The notes under the pieces are model-generated. The model searched no databases. It saw only the letters and a list, made by a program, of their open reading frames with translations, and was not told the origin of the DNA. Both the position numbers and the translations under genes were made by a program. A stretch of DNA of 64,000 nucleotides from Massilia violaceinigra (GTDB taxonomy: Bacteria; Pseudomonadota; Gammaproteobacteria; Burkholderiales; Burkholderiaceae_D), in assembly GCF_002752675.1 (NCBI RefSeq), contig NZ_CP024608.1, positions 7,192,001-7,256,000 of the forward strand. The letters are read 5' to 3'. How positions within the stretch are numbered: the stretch's first letter is position 1; each line of letters begins with the position of its first letter. Positions 56,072-64,000 of the stretch are shown here, piece by piece.

Positions 56072-57779
56072 ATCGGCATAGGGGCGGCCAGTATAACTGG
56101 CCGGTCCCCTGCCACACCACCCGGCATGCGGGACTGCACCGGGCGGTTCGAGTAGTTGAGGTCAGGACAGGCGAGGTACGCCAAGTCTATCGAAATAAGC
56201 TATTGTGAGGACTGTTTTCAGCAGTCGATCCGCGTTTCGCCACCAGCAGCGGCTATTTGCCGCTACCTGCTTTGCGACCGATGCCGCCGCCCCAAGCCCG
56301 AGCAATTCCCGATACATGGTTTTCCCGCGCTTCCAGTGCTTGAGCTGAATCGCTCTGAGCCTGTGGCGCAACCATTCATCGAGTTTCTTCCAGACCTTTG
56401 GGGTTTGGGCCAACTTGAAGTACCCTTTCCAGCCAAGCATGTAGGAGCGCAGTTTGTCGACGGTCTGGGCCATGCTGCGGCCGCAGGAGCGCCTCGTCAG
56501 TTCACGTATTCGCTGTTTGAATGTTGCAAGCGGCTTGTCCGCGACCTTCAGTTTCACCACTTTCCCACTTGCCACCCACAGGCTGTAACCGAGGAATTTG
56601 CGGCCAAATGCACTGGCCACCGCACTCTTGCCTTCGTTGACCACGAGGTGCAACTTAGCATAGCACCGGCGCAACAGCACCATCACCCGCTCGCCAGCAC
56701 GTTTGCTGCGAACGTACACGTTCGCTCGTCGGCGTAGCGCGCAAAGCAATGGCCGCGCCGTTCCAGTTCCTTGTCCACGTCATCGAGCAGGACGTTCGCC
56801 AGCAGCGGCGAGAGCGGCCCGCCTTGCGGCGTGCCCTCGTGCCGCGACTGCACCACGCCATGGTCCATGATGCCGCTGTTGAGGTAGGCACGAATCAGCC
56901 GGATCACCCCGGCGTCGTCGATGCGTTTCCGCAAGCGGTCGATCAGGATGTCGTGGTTGACCCGGTCGAAGAACTTCGACAGGTCCACGTCCACCACGAT
57001 CCGCCGTCCCGACTGCACGTACGCGCGCGCGGCAAGGACCGCGTCCTGCGCACGCCGGCCCGGACGGAAACCGTAGCTGTGCTCACTGAATGTGGGATCA
57101 AGAATCGGTTGCAGCACCTGGAGCAGTGCTTGCTGGATCACGCGATCCGTCACCGTCGGGATGCCGAGCTCGCGCTCGCCACCATCGGGCTTCGGAATCG
57201 TCACCCTGCGTACCGGGCTGGGCCGGTACGTCCCCGCCAGCAGTTGTTCACGTATCTCCGGCCAAGCCACAGCCAGATCAAGCTTCGTCGCTGGAAGTTG
57301 TAGCCAAGGCTTCACCCTGACCGATGGCTTCCCGCCCCGCTGACGCGGGCATCTGACGCATTGCCTGTTGTATCGACATGCCGGATAACACTCCTACTCG
57401 TTCAGTCCTTCGTCGGCGGGGTCAAGCCTTCCCGGCCCTACCACCAACTACTATGACCTCTGCTGAGACCCTGCTACGGCAATGCCGCCGTCCTTTCAGA
57501 CGTGAGGCAGGGCGTCCCCAGGTAAGGGCCGCACTCCTTCATCACACAACCGCCGCATCTACGCCACTTCGCCTTGACCACAAGAGCTTCGCGAATATTA
57601 GCCCGCTCGCCCTGCTCGGCAGCGCCTTCTATGCAGTTCGTGTACCTCGGCTCATGATTTACGCTCCACGCTTCCTCTCCACGGTCGATTACTCTTCCGC
57701 AGTTGCGCTTCACTTCGCTCGCTGTGGTCAGCTCGCGGCGGGACTTGCACCCACAGGAGTACGCCCATGCTGGGCGCAC
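56072..57779 (-). mobile_element. group II intron (class C-like), decayed
   Basis: On the minus strand it begins GTGCGCCCAGCATGGGCG at 57779, a group II 5' end. It continues through about 400 bases of structured non-coding RNA, then a reverse transcriptase frame, and ends with a domain V/VI-like region (CCGCCCGGTGC...GCCGGGTGGTG, then GGCCAGTTATACTGGCC) near 56072. It sits two to four bases behind the T-run of the icd terminator in the same orientation, the preferred target of class C introns. The 3' end is placed by the conserved CTATGCCGAT and may be off by a few bases. Confidence 0.82.
56162..57379 (-). pseudogene. group II intron reverse transcriptase/maturase, broken
   Basis: The likely original start is the ATG at 57379 (MSIQQAMRQMPASAGREA). 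That frame ends at a stop after SSDEA and resumes in another frame at DLAVAWPEIREQLLAGTYRP, so the normal early RT segment is missing (internal deletion). RT motifs follow: RRVTIPKPDGG, LGIPTVTDRVIQQALLQVL, SYGFRPGRRAQDAV, VDVDLSKFFDRVNHD, EGTPQGGPLSPLLANVLLDD. At the catalytic YADD box a one-base loss near 56726 shifts the frame (FARYAD, then ANVYVRSKRAG in the next frame). The maturase/X domain continues to LTIAYFDRLGVPRLS. It is probably inactive. Confidence 0.85.
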
Positions 57780-57783
57780 TAAT

Positions 57784-57815
57784 AAAAAAGCCCCGTCCTC
57801 TTGCGAGAACGGGGC
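57784..57815 (-). terminator. rho-independent terminator of icd
   Basis: On the minus strand the stem GCCCCGT/ACGGGGC (57790-57796 with 57809-57815) is followed by six T. The intron begins immediately after it. Confidence 0.9.
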
Positions 57816-57846
57816 CATCGCGCCGCGCCTGAGCGCAGCGGCAATC

Positions 57847-59100
57847 TTACATCTGCTCGATCATCACATCGCCGAAACCGGAGCACGACACTTGGGTCGC
57901 GCCTTCCATCAGGCGGGCGAAGTCGTAGGTGACCTTTTTCGAGGCGATCGATTTCTGCATCGACGAGATGATCAGGTCAGCCGCTTCCAGCCAGCCCATG
58001 TGACGCAGCATCATTTCAGCGGACAGGATCAGCGAACCCGGGTTCACATAGTCCTTGCCTGCGTACTTCGGCGCGGTGCCGTGGGTCGCTTCGAACATGG
58101 CCACCGAGTCCGACAGGTTGGCGCCAGGAGCGATACCGATACCGCCCACTTGCGCTGCCAGCGCGTCGGAAATGTAGTCGCCGTTCAGGTTCAGGGTCGC
58201 GATGACGCTGTACTCTGCCGGACGCAACAGGATCTGCTGCAGGAACGCATCGGCGATCGAATCCTTGACGATGATGTCCTTGCCGGTCTTCGGATTCTTG
58301 AACTTGCACCATGGGCCGCCATCGATCAGCTCAGCGCCGAACTCTTTCTGTGCCAGTGCGTACGCCCAGTCGCGGAAGCCGCCTTCGGTGTACTTCATGA
58401 TGTTACCTTTGTGAACGATCGTCACGGAAGGCTTGTCGTTGTCGACCGCGTACTGGATCGCCTTGCGCACCAGGCGCTCGGTGCCTTCGATCGACACTGG
58501 CTTGATGCCCAGGCCCGAGGTTTCAGGGAAGCGGATCTTGGTAACGCCCATTTCCTTGATCAGGAAATCCATCAGTTTCTTGGCGCCTTCGGAACCTTGC
58601 TGGTATTCGATACCGGCGTAGATGTCTTCCGAGTTTTCGCGGAAGATGACCATGTCGGTCTTCTCTGGCTCACGCACTGGCGAAGGCACGCCGGTGAAGT
58701 AGCGCACTGGACGCAGGCAGACATACAGGTCGAGCTGCTGGCGCAGGGCGACGTTGAGCGAACGGATGCCGCCGCCGACCGGGGTCGTCAACGGACCCTT
58801 GATCGACACAACGTAGTCCTTCAGCACTTGCAGGGTTTCTTCCGGCAGCCACACGTCCGGGCCGTACACGGTGGTCGATTTCTCGCCAGCATAGATTTCC
58901 ATCCAGCTGATCTTGCGCTTGCCGCCGTAGGCCTTGGCCACGGCTGCGTCGATGACCTTGATCATGACAGGGCTGATATCGACGCCGGTGCCATCGCCTT
59001 CGATGTAGGGAATGACTGGATTATCTGGTACATTCAGCGAAAAATCGGCATTGACCGAGATTTTTTGGCCGTCAGCAGGTACTTTGATATGTTGATACAT
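57847..59100 (-). CDS. icd: isocitrate dehydrogenase (NADP-dependent)
   Basis: This 416-residue TCA-cycle enzyme converts isocitrate to 2-oxoglutarate. Motifs include [40 protein letters not shown] (substrate Ser and Arg residues), [33 protein letters not shown], the metal-binding [17 protein letters not shown] and the NADP-type [10 protein letters not shown]. The ATG at 59100 follows GGAG by seven bases. It is divergent from rluE. Confidence 0.97.
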   Translation of the reverse strand: MYQHIKVPADGQKISVNADFSLNVPDNPVIPYIEGDGTGVDISPVMIKVIDAAVAKAYGGKRKISWMEIYAGEKSTTVYGPDVWLPEETLQVLKDYVVSIKGPLTTPVGGGIRSLNVALRQQLDLYVCLRPVRYFTGVPSPVREPEKTDMVIFRENSEDIYAGIEYQQGSEGAKKLMDFLIKEMGVTKIRFPETSGLGIKPVSIEGTERLVRKAIQYAVDNDKPSVTIVHKGNIMKYTEGGFRDWAYALAQKEFGAELIDGGPWCKFKNPKTGKDIIVKDSIADAFLQQILLRPAEYSVIATLNLNGDYISDALAAQVGGIGIAPGANLSDSVAMFEATHGTAPKYAGKDYVNPGSLILSAEMMLRHMGWLEAADLIISSMQKSIASKKVTYDFARLMEGATQVSCSGFGDVMIEQM

Positions 59101-59202
59101 CGTGATCTCCGAAGTGGACGCATAGCAGGCAGCAACATTGTTGCGTCTGTCAGGCATGGTCTGCAATCTGAATTGGTTACTATAAATACAACGAGAGTTG
59201 TA

Positions 59203-59223
59203 GTCTTCTATAAGACATAAGAC
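59203..59223. promoter_or_regulatory. inverted and direct repeats upstream of icd
   Basis: GTCTT-CTAT-AAGAC (59203-59216) is a perfect dyad, followed at once by a further ATAAGAC copy (59217-59223). Located 103 bases before the icd start in an AT-rich gap, it looks like a regulator site for a TCA-cycle gene. The binding protein is not identified. Confidence 0.55.
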
Positions 59224-59357
59224 GCGCGTTTCATATTATGCACCAGTATTTTACTAGGCGCTACGGTTTTGCGACACTAACAAATGGCTCTCCAGCCGTG
59301 CGGCCAGCCGAACGGCGACATGGACAGAGAGCTTAACACCTTCCCAGCTATTCAATT

Positions 59358-59921
59358 ATGCCCCTCATTCTCTTTAACAAGCCGTTCCAGGTGCTGTGCC
59401 AGTTCTCACCCCAGCCGGGACGCGCATCGCTGGCCGACTACCTGCGCACGCCCAACATCTACCCGGCCGGCCGGCTCGACGCCGACAGCGAAGGACTGAT
59501 GCTGCTCACCGACGACGGCCGCCTGCAGCACAGCATCGCCCATCCCGATCACAAGGAAGCCAAGACCTATCTGGTGCAGGTGGACGGCGCGCTCGATGCC
59601 GGCGCGCTGGCGCGGCTGCAGGCGCCGCTCGACCTGGGCGACTTCGTGACCAAGCCGTGCCGCGCGGTGCAGATTGCCGAACCTGGCTGGCTGTGGCCAC
59701 GCACGCCGCCGATCCGGGTGCGCGCCGACAAGCCGACCAGCTGGATTGCGATCACGTTACAGGAGGGGAAGAATCGCCAGGTGCGGCGCATGACGGCGGC
59801 GGTAGGTTTGCCGACCTTGCGGCTGGTACGCAGCAGCATCGGGCCGTTTTCGCTGGCGACGCATCCCTTGATGCCGGGGGAATGGGTGGAAGTGCCGGCC
59901 GGGGACATGAAGAAGATTTGA
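59358..59921 (+). CDS. rluE: 23S rRNA pseudouridine synthase, RluE-like (RsuA family)
   Basis: The 187-residue protein begins with the family start LILFNKPFQVLCQF and carries the catalytic GRLDADSEGLMLLTDDG with the active-site Asp, then KTYLVQVDG and EGKNRQVRRMTAAVGLPTLRLVR. It lacks an S4 domain, like RluE, which modifies U2457 of 23S rRNA. The assignment to RluE rests on length and this architecture. Confidence 0.9.
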   Translation: MPLILFNKPFQVLCQFSPQPGRASLADYLRTPNIYPAGRLDADSEGLMLLTDDGRLQHSIAHPDHKEAKTYLVQVDGALDAGALARLQAPLDLGDFVTKPCRAVQIAEPGWLWPRTPPIRVRADKPTSWIAITLQEGKNRQVRRMTAAVGLPTLRLVRSSIGPFSLATHPLMPGEWVEVPAGDMKKI

Positions 59922-59935
59922 AAAGTTTCCTAATC

Positions 59936-60129
59936 GGGGTCAGACCTCGGCACCACCAACCTTAGATCCGTCGCCCCCGCGCCAAGGCGGCACTCGGCGG
60001 GGGCCCAAGCTTGTTGCTCAGCCGCCGACTACAGAGCGAACTTGGGCCCCCGCCTTCGCGGGGGCGACGGAGCCCAGGCTGGCGATGGTGTCGGCAGATG
60101 GGCTTGGGATGGGCTTGGAGTCTGACCCC
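59936..60129. mobile_element. GGGGTCAGACC-armed element enclosing a REP-like palindrome
   Basis: GGGGTCAGACCTC at 59936-59948 and GGAGTCTGACCCC at 60117-60129 form terminal inverted repeats that enclose the REP-like unit at 59969-60070. The same GGGGTCAGACCTC sequence occurs in the arms of the MITE-like element at 32348-32587. No transposase gene is inside. Confidence 0.6.
59969..60070. repeat. REP-like double palindrome, copy 2
   Basis: It has the same layout as 16531-16628: two palindromic units around a short spacer, with the 20-base GCCAAGGCGGCACTCGGCGG unchanged. The stems read GCCCCCGC/GCGGGGGC here and GTTCCCGC/GCGGGAAC in the first copy, so paired positions changed together. Confidence 0.85.
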
Positions 60130-60165
60130 GGTTAAGAAACATCGTGCCAGTGAAGCGCACACGAC

Positions 60166-60200
60166 AAAAACCCGCCGGGCCGAAGCCAGGCGGGTTTTTT
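60166..60200 (-). terminator. rho-independent terminator of rpsT
   Basis: The stem CCCGCC/GGCGGG (60171-60176 with 60189-60194) is flanked by five A on the left and six T on the right. It works for rpsT on the minus strand, 55 bases after its stop. Confidence 0.85.
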
Positions 60201-60254
60201 GACATGCTCACAAGCTCAACCGGCAGACCGAAGTCCGCGCGGCGGCACAGGCTA

Positions 60255-60518
60255 TTAAGCCAGCGCTTTCAGAGCAGCAGCCAGACGGCTCTTGTGACGC
60301 GCTGCTTTGTTCTTGTGGATGATTTTCTTGTCGGCGATGCTGTCGATGGTCGACACGGATGCCTGGAAGATCGACGCTGCAGCAGCTTTGTCGCCAGCCT
60401 GGATAGCCTTGCGCACTGCCTTGATAGCGGTACGCAGGGTCGAACGCTGCGACGAATTGTGAGCGTTTTGCTTAACTGCTTGACGAGCGCGCTTGCGTGC
60501 TTGTGCGGTATTTGCCAT
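60255..60518 (-). CDS. rpsT: 30S ribosomal protein S20
   Basis: This 87-residue Lys/Arg/Ala-rich helical protein binds 16S rRNA. It begins [20 protein letters not shown] and ends [19 protein letters not shown], the S20 pattern. The ATG at 60518 follows AGGAAATTCC. Codon usage is that of a highly expressed gene. It is divergent from murJ, as in many betaproteobacteria. Confidence 0.97.
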   Translation of the reverse strand: MANTAQARKRARQAVKQNAHNSSQRSTLRTAIKAVRKAIQAGDKAAAASIFQASVSTIDSIADKKIIHKNKAARHKSRLAAALKALA

Positions 60519-60751
60519 GGAATTTCCTAAATCGGGGTCAAGTTGCGTTTGCAAACAATAGCGTCTGTCAAACCAGTGTTTTTTCTACACCTTGTGTGTC
60601 AAACCAGTGCCTGCCAAACATTAGTGTCTGCGTAACAGAATTCTGTACAGCCTTCGATTATAGCGAAAACTTCCGGCGAGGGCAATTCAAAAATCAACAT
60701 TTGTCCGACGCACCCGTCCGCCCCACTCTTGCCGGGCTATAATCCCGGCCC
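60519..60751. promoter_or_regulatory. rpsT/murJ divergent promoter region
   Basis: The 233-base gap is AT-richer and contains two near-identical direct copies of GTCTGTCAAACCAGTG (near 60564 and 60594), then a third TGCCAAACATTAGTG variant. An ATCGGGGTCA segment just upstream of rpsT resembles the arm of the neighbouring repeat element. Promoter hexamers could not be fixed. Confidence 0.45.
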
Positions 60752-62302
60752 ATGAACTTGCTCAAAACCCTGGCTGCCATCTCCAGCATGACCATGCTGT
60801 CCCGCGTCACCGGCCTGCTGCGCGAAAGCCTTTTCGCGCGCGCTTTCGGCGCTTCGGAATTTACCGACGCGTTCAACGTCGCCTTCCGCATTCCCAACCT
60901 GCTGCGCCGCATGTTCGCCGAGGGCGCCTTCGCCCAGGCCTTCGTGCCGATCCTGGCCGACGTCAAGACCCAGCACGGCGACGAAGGCACCCGCCCGCTG
61001 GTCGACAGCGTCGCCACGGTGCTCATCTGGTCGACGCTCCTGATCACCATCGCCGGCATCATCGCCACGCCGCTGCTGATCATGTGGATCATGGACACGT
61101 CCAAGCAGACGGCGCAGGCCGGCGAAGCGGCCATCTTCATGACGCGCGTGATGTTCCCTTATATTATCTGCATGGCCTTCGTCTCGCTGGCCAGCGGCAT
61201 CCTCAATACCTGGCGCCAGTTCAAGATTCCCGCGTTCACCCCGGTACTGCTGAATATTTCCTTCATCCTGGCCTCGCTGTTCCTGGCCGAGCGCCTCGAG
61301 CAACCGATCTACGCGATGGCCATCGCGGTGGTGGTCGGCGGCCTGCTGCAGGTGGGCATCCAGATTCCCTCGCTGATGAAAATCGGCATGCTGCCGCGCA
61401 TTTCGCTCAATCCCATCGGCGCCCTGCGCGATCCGGGCGTGCACCGCATGCTCAAGAAGATGGGACCGGCCGTGTTCGCCGTCTCCGCCGCGCAGATCAG
61501 CCTGCTGGTAAATACCGGCATCGCCTCGCGCCTGGGCGCTGGCAGCGTCTCGGCGCTCACCTACGCCGACCGTCTGATGGAATTCCCCACCGCGATGCTG
61601 GGCGTGGCGCTGGGCACCATTTTGCTGCCCAGCCTGGCCAAGGCGAATACCGAGGGCGACACCACCGAATACTCGGCCCTGCTCAACTGGGGCCTGCGCC
61701 TGACCTTCCTGCTGGCCCTGCCCGCGTCGGTCGGCCTGGCCGCGCTGGCCGAACCGATGATCGCCACCCTGTTCCACTACGGCGCCTTCAACGTCAAGGC
61801 CATCCACGCGGCGGCGATGCCGCTGATGGCCTACAGCGCCGGCCTGGTCGGGATCATTCTGGTCAAGACGCTCACGCCGGCCTTTTACGCGCGCCAGGAC
61901 GTGCGCACGCCGGTGCGCATCGCCATCGGGGTGCTGGTGGCGGTGCAACTGATGAACCTGCTGTTCGTGCCGCTGCTGGGTGTGGCCGGACTGGCCCTGT
62001 CGATCGGCATGGGCGCCTGCCTCAACGCGGCCGTGCTGTACACCATGCTGCGCAAGCGCGGTATTTATGTGCCGCAGCCGGGCTGGCTGATGTTCTTCGC
62101 CAAGCTGGTCATCGCCGTGACGGTGATGGGCTTGATCGCCTACTACTGCAAGATCCAGTTCGACTGGGCCGGCTTGCAGGCCCGTCCATGGCTGCGCGCC
62201 GGCGCCCTGTTCGCCATCGTCGCCGGCAGCGGCATGGCGTATTTCGTGGTGCTGTTCGGGCTGGGATTTCGCTTCAGAGACTTCAAGCGCAGCGGGCGCT
62301 GA
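60752..62302 (+). CDS. murJ: lipid II flippase MurJ
   Basis: The 516-residue membrane protein of the MviN/MurJ family has about fourteen helices. Family motifs are the start LLKTLAAISSMTMLSRVTGL, the conserved RESLFARAFGASEFTDAFNV, FRIPNLLRRMFAEGAFAQAF and ALSIGMGACLNAAVLY. It moves the peptidoglycan precursor lipid II across the inner membrane. The pairing with divergent rpsT is a common arrangement. Confidence 0.96.
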   Translation: MNLLKTLAAISSMTMLSRVTGLLRESLFARAFGASEFTDAFNVAFRIPNLLRRMFAEGAFAQAFVPILADVKTQHGDEGTRPLVDSVATVLIWSTLLITIAGIIATPLLIMWIMDTSKQTAQAGEAAIFMTRVMFPYIICMAFVSLASGILNTWRQFKIPAFTPVLLNISFILASLFLAERLEQPIYAMAIAVVVGGLLQVGIQIPSLMKIGMLPRISLNPIGALRDPGVHRMLKKMGPAVFAVSAAQISLLVNTGIASRLGAGSVSALTYADRLMEFPTAMLGVALGTILLPSLAKANTEGDTTEYSALLNWGLRLTFLLALPASVGLAALAEPMIATLFHYGAFNVKAIHAAAMPLMAYSAGLVGIILVKTLTPAFYARQDVRTPVRIAIGVLVAVQLMNLLFVPLLGVAGLALSIGMGACLNAAVLYTMLRKRGIYVPQPGWLMFFAKLVIAVTVMGLIAYYCKIQFDWAGLQARPWLRAGALFAIVAGSGMAYFVVLFGLGFRFRDFKRSGR

Positions 62303-62303
62303 A

Positions 62304-63164
62304 CTACCGCTCGCGCCGGGGCTCGTTGCGGCGGCCCTCGTCACGCTGGCGTTCGTCGCGCCGCCGATCCTCTTCCTCGGCTTCAGCCTTGTCCTTATCC
62401 TTGTCCTGATCCTGATCCTGCGCGCTCCGGCCCGCAGGATCTTCCCCGGCTGGCGGCTCCTCCGGTTTTGCCTCGCCGGCCGGTGGCTCAGGCGGGGGCG
62501 TAGCCGCGTCCGGCTCCGGCGCTTCGGCAGGCGGCGTGGCCGCGGCCGGCTCCTCGGGCGGCTTCATGGCTCCTTCCGGCGCCGGCGCGGCCGGCGGAAA
62601 CAGGGGCGGCGCCTGATTCTGCCCGGGCGCGGCGGGCGGCTCCAGCGGCTGCAGCAGGGTCTGGGACGACAGCGTGAATTTCCAGTCCGACAGCTTGCTC
62701 TTGTTTTCCATGTTCAGGAAGCGCGCATCGAAATTGCCGATCTTGAGCGGCGGCGCATCCGACAGGCTGTACACGCCGAGCACACCCTGCTTGTCGCTGA
62801 TATACATGATGCCCCACTCGGCCTTGCCGGTGATCGGGTCGACGAAAATCTTGCGCAGGTGGCGGCGCGGATTGGGAAAGCGCGGGTCCTTGAGCAACTC
62901 CTGCAAGGAGGGCGGCTGCTGCGGCTGGCCCTGCGGGGTCGCGGCGGCGTAACTGCGCAGCGCGTCGCTGAAGGCGGCGCCGATATCGAGCAGCTCTTCC
63001 TCGGCGGCGGCGCGCTGCATGAGCGAGCCAACCTTGAGGCTGGCCGCGCCGACCAGCCCGATCACGGTGACCAGGATGATCAGCCCCAGATAGGTAAAGC
63101 CGCCGGCGCGCGTCGCGCGCGGCGGCGCCTTACCAGTCGCTATACGGTTTGCCGTTGCGGTCAT
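62304..63164 (-). CDS. type II secretion/pilin-like protein with a long Pro-rich tail
   Basis: The 286-residue product has a prepilin-type leader and helix (RAGGFTYLGLIILVTVIGLV), but Glu at position 5 of the mature pilin is replaced by Gly. A globular part (RRHLRKIFVDPITGKAEWGI, SDKQGVLGVYSLSD) follows. The last ~110 residues are proline/alanine-rich and then highly charged (a DQDQDKDKDK run, an Arg/Glu end), probably disordered. The ATG at 63164 overlaps the upstream pseudopilin gene by 35 bases. It ends two bases from the convergent murJ stop. Confidence 0.75.
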   Translation of the reverse strand: MTATANRIATGKAPPRATRAGGFTYLGLIILVTVIGLVGAASLKVGSLMQRAAAEEELLDIGAAFSDALRSYAAATPQGQPQQPPSLQELLKDPRFPNPRRHLRKIFVDPITGKAEWGIMYISDKQGVLGVYSLSDAPPLKIGNFDARFLNMENKSKLSDWKFTLSSQTLLQPLEPPAAPGQNQAPPLFPPAAPAPEGAMKPPEEPAAATPPAEAPEPDAATPPPEPPAGEAKPEEPPAGEDPAGRSAQDQDQDKDKDKAEAEEEDRRRDERQRDEGRRNEPRRER

Positions 63165-63531
63165 TGCCGGGCGCCCCACTCTTGATGCTGTACAGGTTGC
63201 CCTTGGTGGTGTCTTCGGGCGGCACCAGAATCCAGCTGGTGCTGCTGTCGGCCACCGGGTCGACCGGAATCGAGCGCAGGTATTTTTTCTCGACCAGCTG
63301 CTCCAGCGAATCGGGATAGCGCCCGGTGTCGGCGTAAAACTGGTCGATCACCGCGCGTACATTGCGCAGGTTGTCGGCCAAAATGGTGTCCTTGGTGCTG
63401 TCGATGCTCGGAAAAAAGCGCGGCACTGCCAAGGTCAGCAGCAAGGCGATGATGCCCAGCACCACCAGCAGTTCGATCAGGGTGAAGCCGCGCGCTGTGC
63501 GGCCTGGTTTCGCTTGCATCTTGTTCACCAT
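63130..63531 (-). CDS. PulG/GspG-like pseudopilin
   Basis: This 133-residue protein has a canonical prepilin peptidase site and helix (ARGFTLIELLVVLGIIALLL, with Glu5). It then shows the GspG-like body: LADNLRNVRAVIDQFYADTG, RYPDSLEQLVEKKYLRSIP, DPVAD and SWILV, and a C-terminal NGKPYSDW. It overlaps the previous gene by seven bases and the next by 35, so the three form one transcript, probably part of a type II secretion or pilus-like assembly. Confidence 0.88.
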   Translation of the reverse strand: MVNKMQAKPGRTARGFTLIELLVVLGIIALLLTLAVPRFFPSIDSTKDTILADNLRNVRAVIDQFYADTGRYPDSLEQLVEKKYLRSIPVDPVADSSTSWILVPPEDTTKGNLYSIKSGAPGNDRNGKPYSDW

Positions 63532-64000
63532 TTGCGGTACGGCACATCATTGAGGCCAACCCGGTCCGAGGTCGAATACACATCGTAGACGTCCTCGCCT
63601 TCGCGCGGGTCGGTGGCCTCGCTGGCGTAGCTGCGCTTGCCCCAGGTCTGGGCACCGCTCAAGTCGCTGTTGGGATTGAAAGGATCGCGCGGCACGCGGC
63701 GCAGGAAAAAGATCTTGGCGCGCTTGGGGCTGCGCATGTCGGACGCGCCTTCGACCAGCTGTTCGAGCGACTTGGGATAGCCGTTGCTGTTGAGGGAGCG
63801 CGCAATGCGCCCTTCGTCGTAGGCACGCTTGTAGGCGTCGATGCCGTGCCGGATTTCGCGCAGCGCGCGGCGCAGTTCCTGCTCCTGCTGGCGTTGCATG
63901 GTCACTTGCGTCACCGGCACCACCAGGGTGCCGAGCAGGGCCAGAATCGCCAGTGTCACCAGCAATTCGATCAGCGTGAAGCCGCGGCCCTGCCCTTGCG
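63525..64000 (-). CDS. PulG-like pseudopilin, 5' end outside window
   Basis: At least 157 codons are present; the start lies beyond the right edge. A type IV pilin helix is visible at the edge (GRGFTLIELLVTLAILALLG), followed by RQQEQELRRALREIRHGIDA, NGYPKSLEQLVEGASDM and RVPRDPFNP, the GspG-like arrangement. It precedes the other two pseudopilin genes in the same operon. Confidence 0.85.
   Translation of the reverse strand, partial: QGQGRGFTLIELLVTLAILALLGTLVVPVTQVTMQRQQEQELRRALREIRHGIDAYKRAYDEGRIARSLNSNGYPKSLEQLVEGASDMRSPKRAKIFFLRRVPRDPFNPNSDLSGAQTWGKRSYASEATDPREGEDVYDVYSTSDRVGLNDVPYRKW

Noticed and set aside
57378..57782. Protein-coding frames within the 5' part of the group II intron
   Set aside because: The sequence is intron RNA domain I-IV; the frames have no family features.

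Overview
The window is a GC-rich chromosomal segment with dense, tightly packed, often overlapping genes. The most likely source is a betaproteobacterium of the family Oxalobacteraceae (Massilia/Duganella/Janthinobacterium type). This is inferred from the trimeric Burkholderiales-type porin, the cysB-cysI-DUF934-cysH-cysD-cysN-cobA cluster, the prpB-prpC-acnD-prpF operon with divergent prpR, the pepA/lptFG and rpsT/murJ divergent pairs and the PulG-like pseudopilin genes. No tRNA, rRNA, CRISPR array or prophage was seen.

Layout. 1-8.5 kb: the end of a DHH phosphoesterase, a LytS/LytR-type two-component pair, a NarX-like PAS kinase without its own regulator, a porin, and a DeoR regulator with an MFS transporter. 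8.5-16 kb: assimilatory sulfate reduction. CysB is divergent from cysI, DUF934, cysH, cysD, cysN and cobA, and a ~145-nt imperfect hairpin lies in the cysI leader. A CbiX-type chelatase at 25.1 kb could supply the metal-insertion step for the siroheme that CysI needs. 16.5-25 kb: a beta-propeller phytase with its TonB receptor, a GGDEF-like protein with a broken signature motif coupled to an AraC regulator, Fur-controlled hemP, and a LacI regulator. 25-32 kb: lptG/lptF and pepA, a run of small genes (lipoprotein, CreA, DUF1653, unknown), and xthA. 32-36 kb: a 1,204-residue six-PAS GGDEF-EAL protein beside a MITE-like inverted repeat. 36-44 kb: the methylcitrate cycle, with a sigma-54 promoter and PrpR-type binding repeats. 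44-49 kb: a reverse-transsulfuration pair (the first gene frameshifted), then a solitary contractile-injection-type tail sheath gene. 49-53.7 kb: clpS/clpA, a cold-shock protein, a GNAT acetyltransferase and a GST. 53.8-59 kb: a frameshifted S8 protease, a decayed group II intron sitting exactly behind the icd terminator, and icd. 59-64 kb: rluE, repeats, rpsT, murJ and three type II secretion/pilin-like genes, the last running off the window.

Points of special interest. REP-like palindromes occur at 16.5, 44.1 and 60.0 kb; their stems differ by compensatory changes, and one forms the C-terminus of PrpR. A large hairpin precedes cysI. The tail sheath gene is an orphan. Single-nucleotide frame disruptions are concentrated at 44.6-56.8 kb, which either marks gene decay or indicates indel errors in the assembly.
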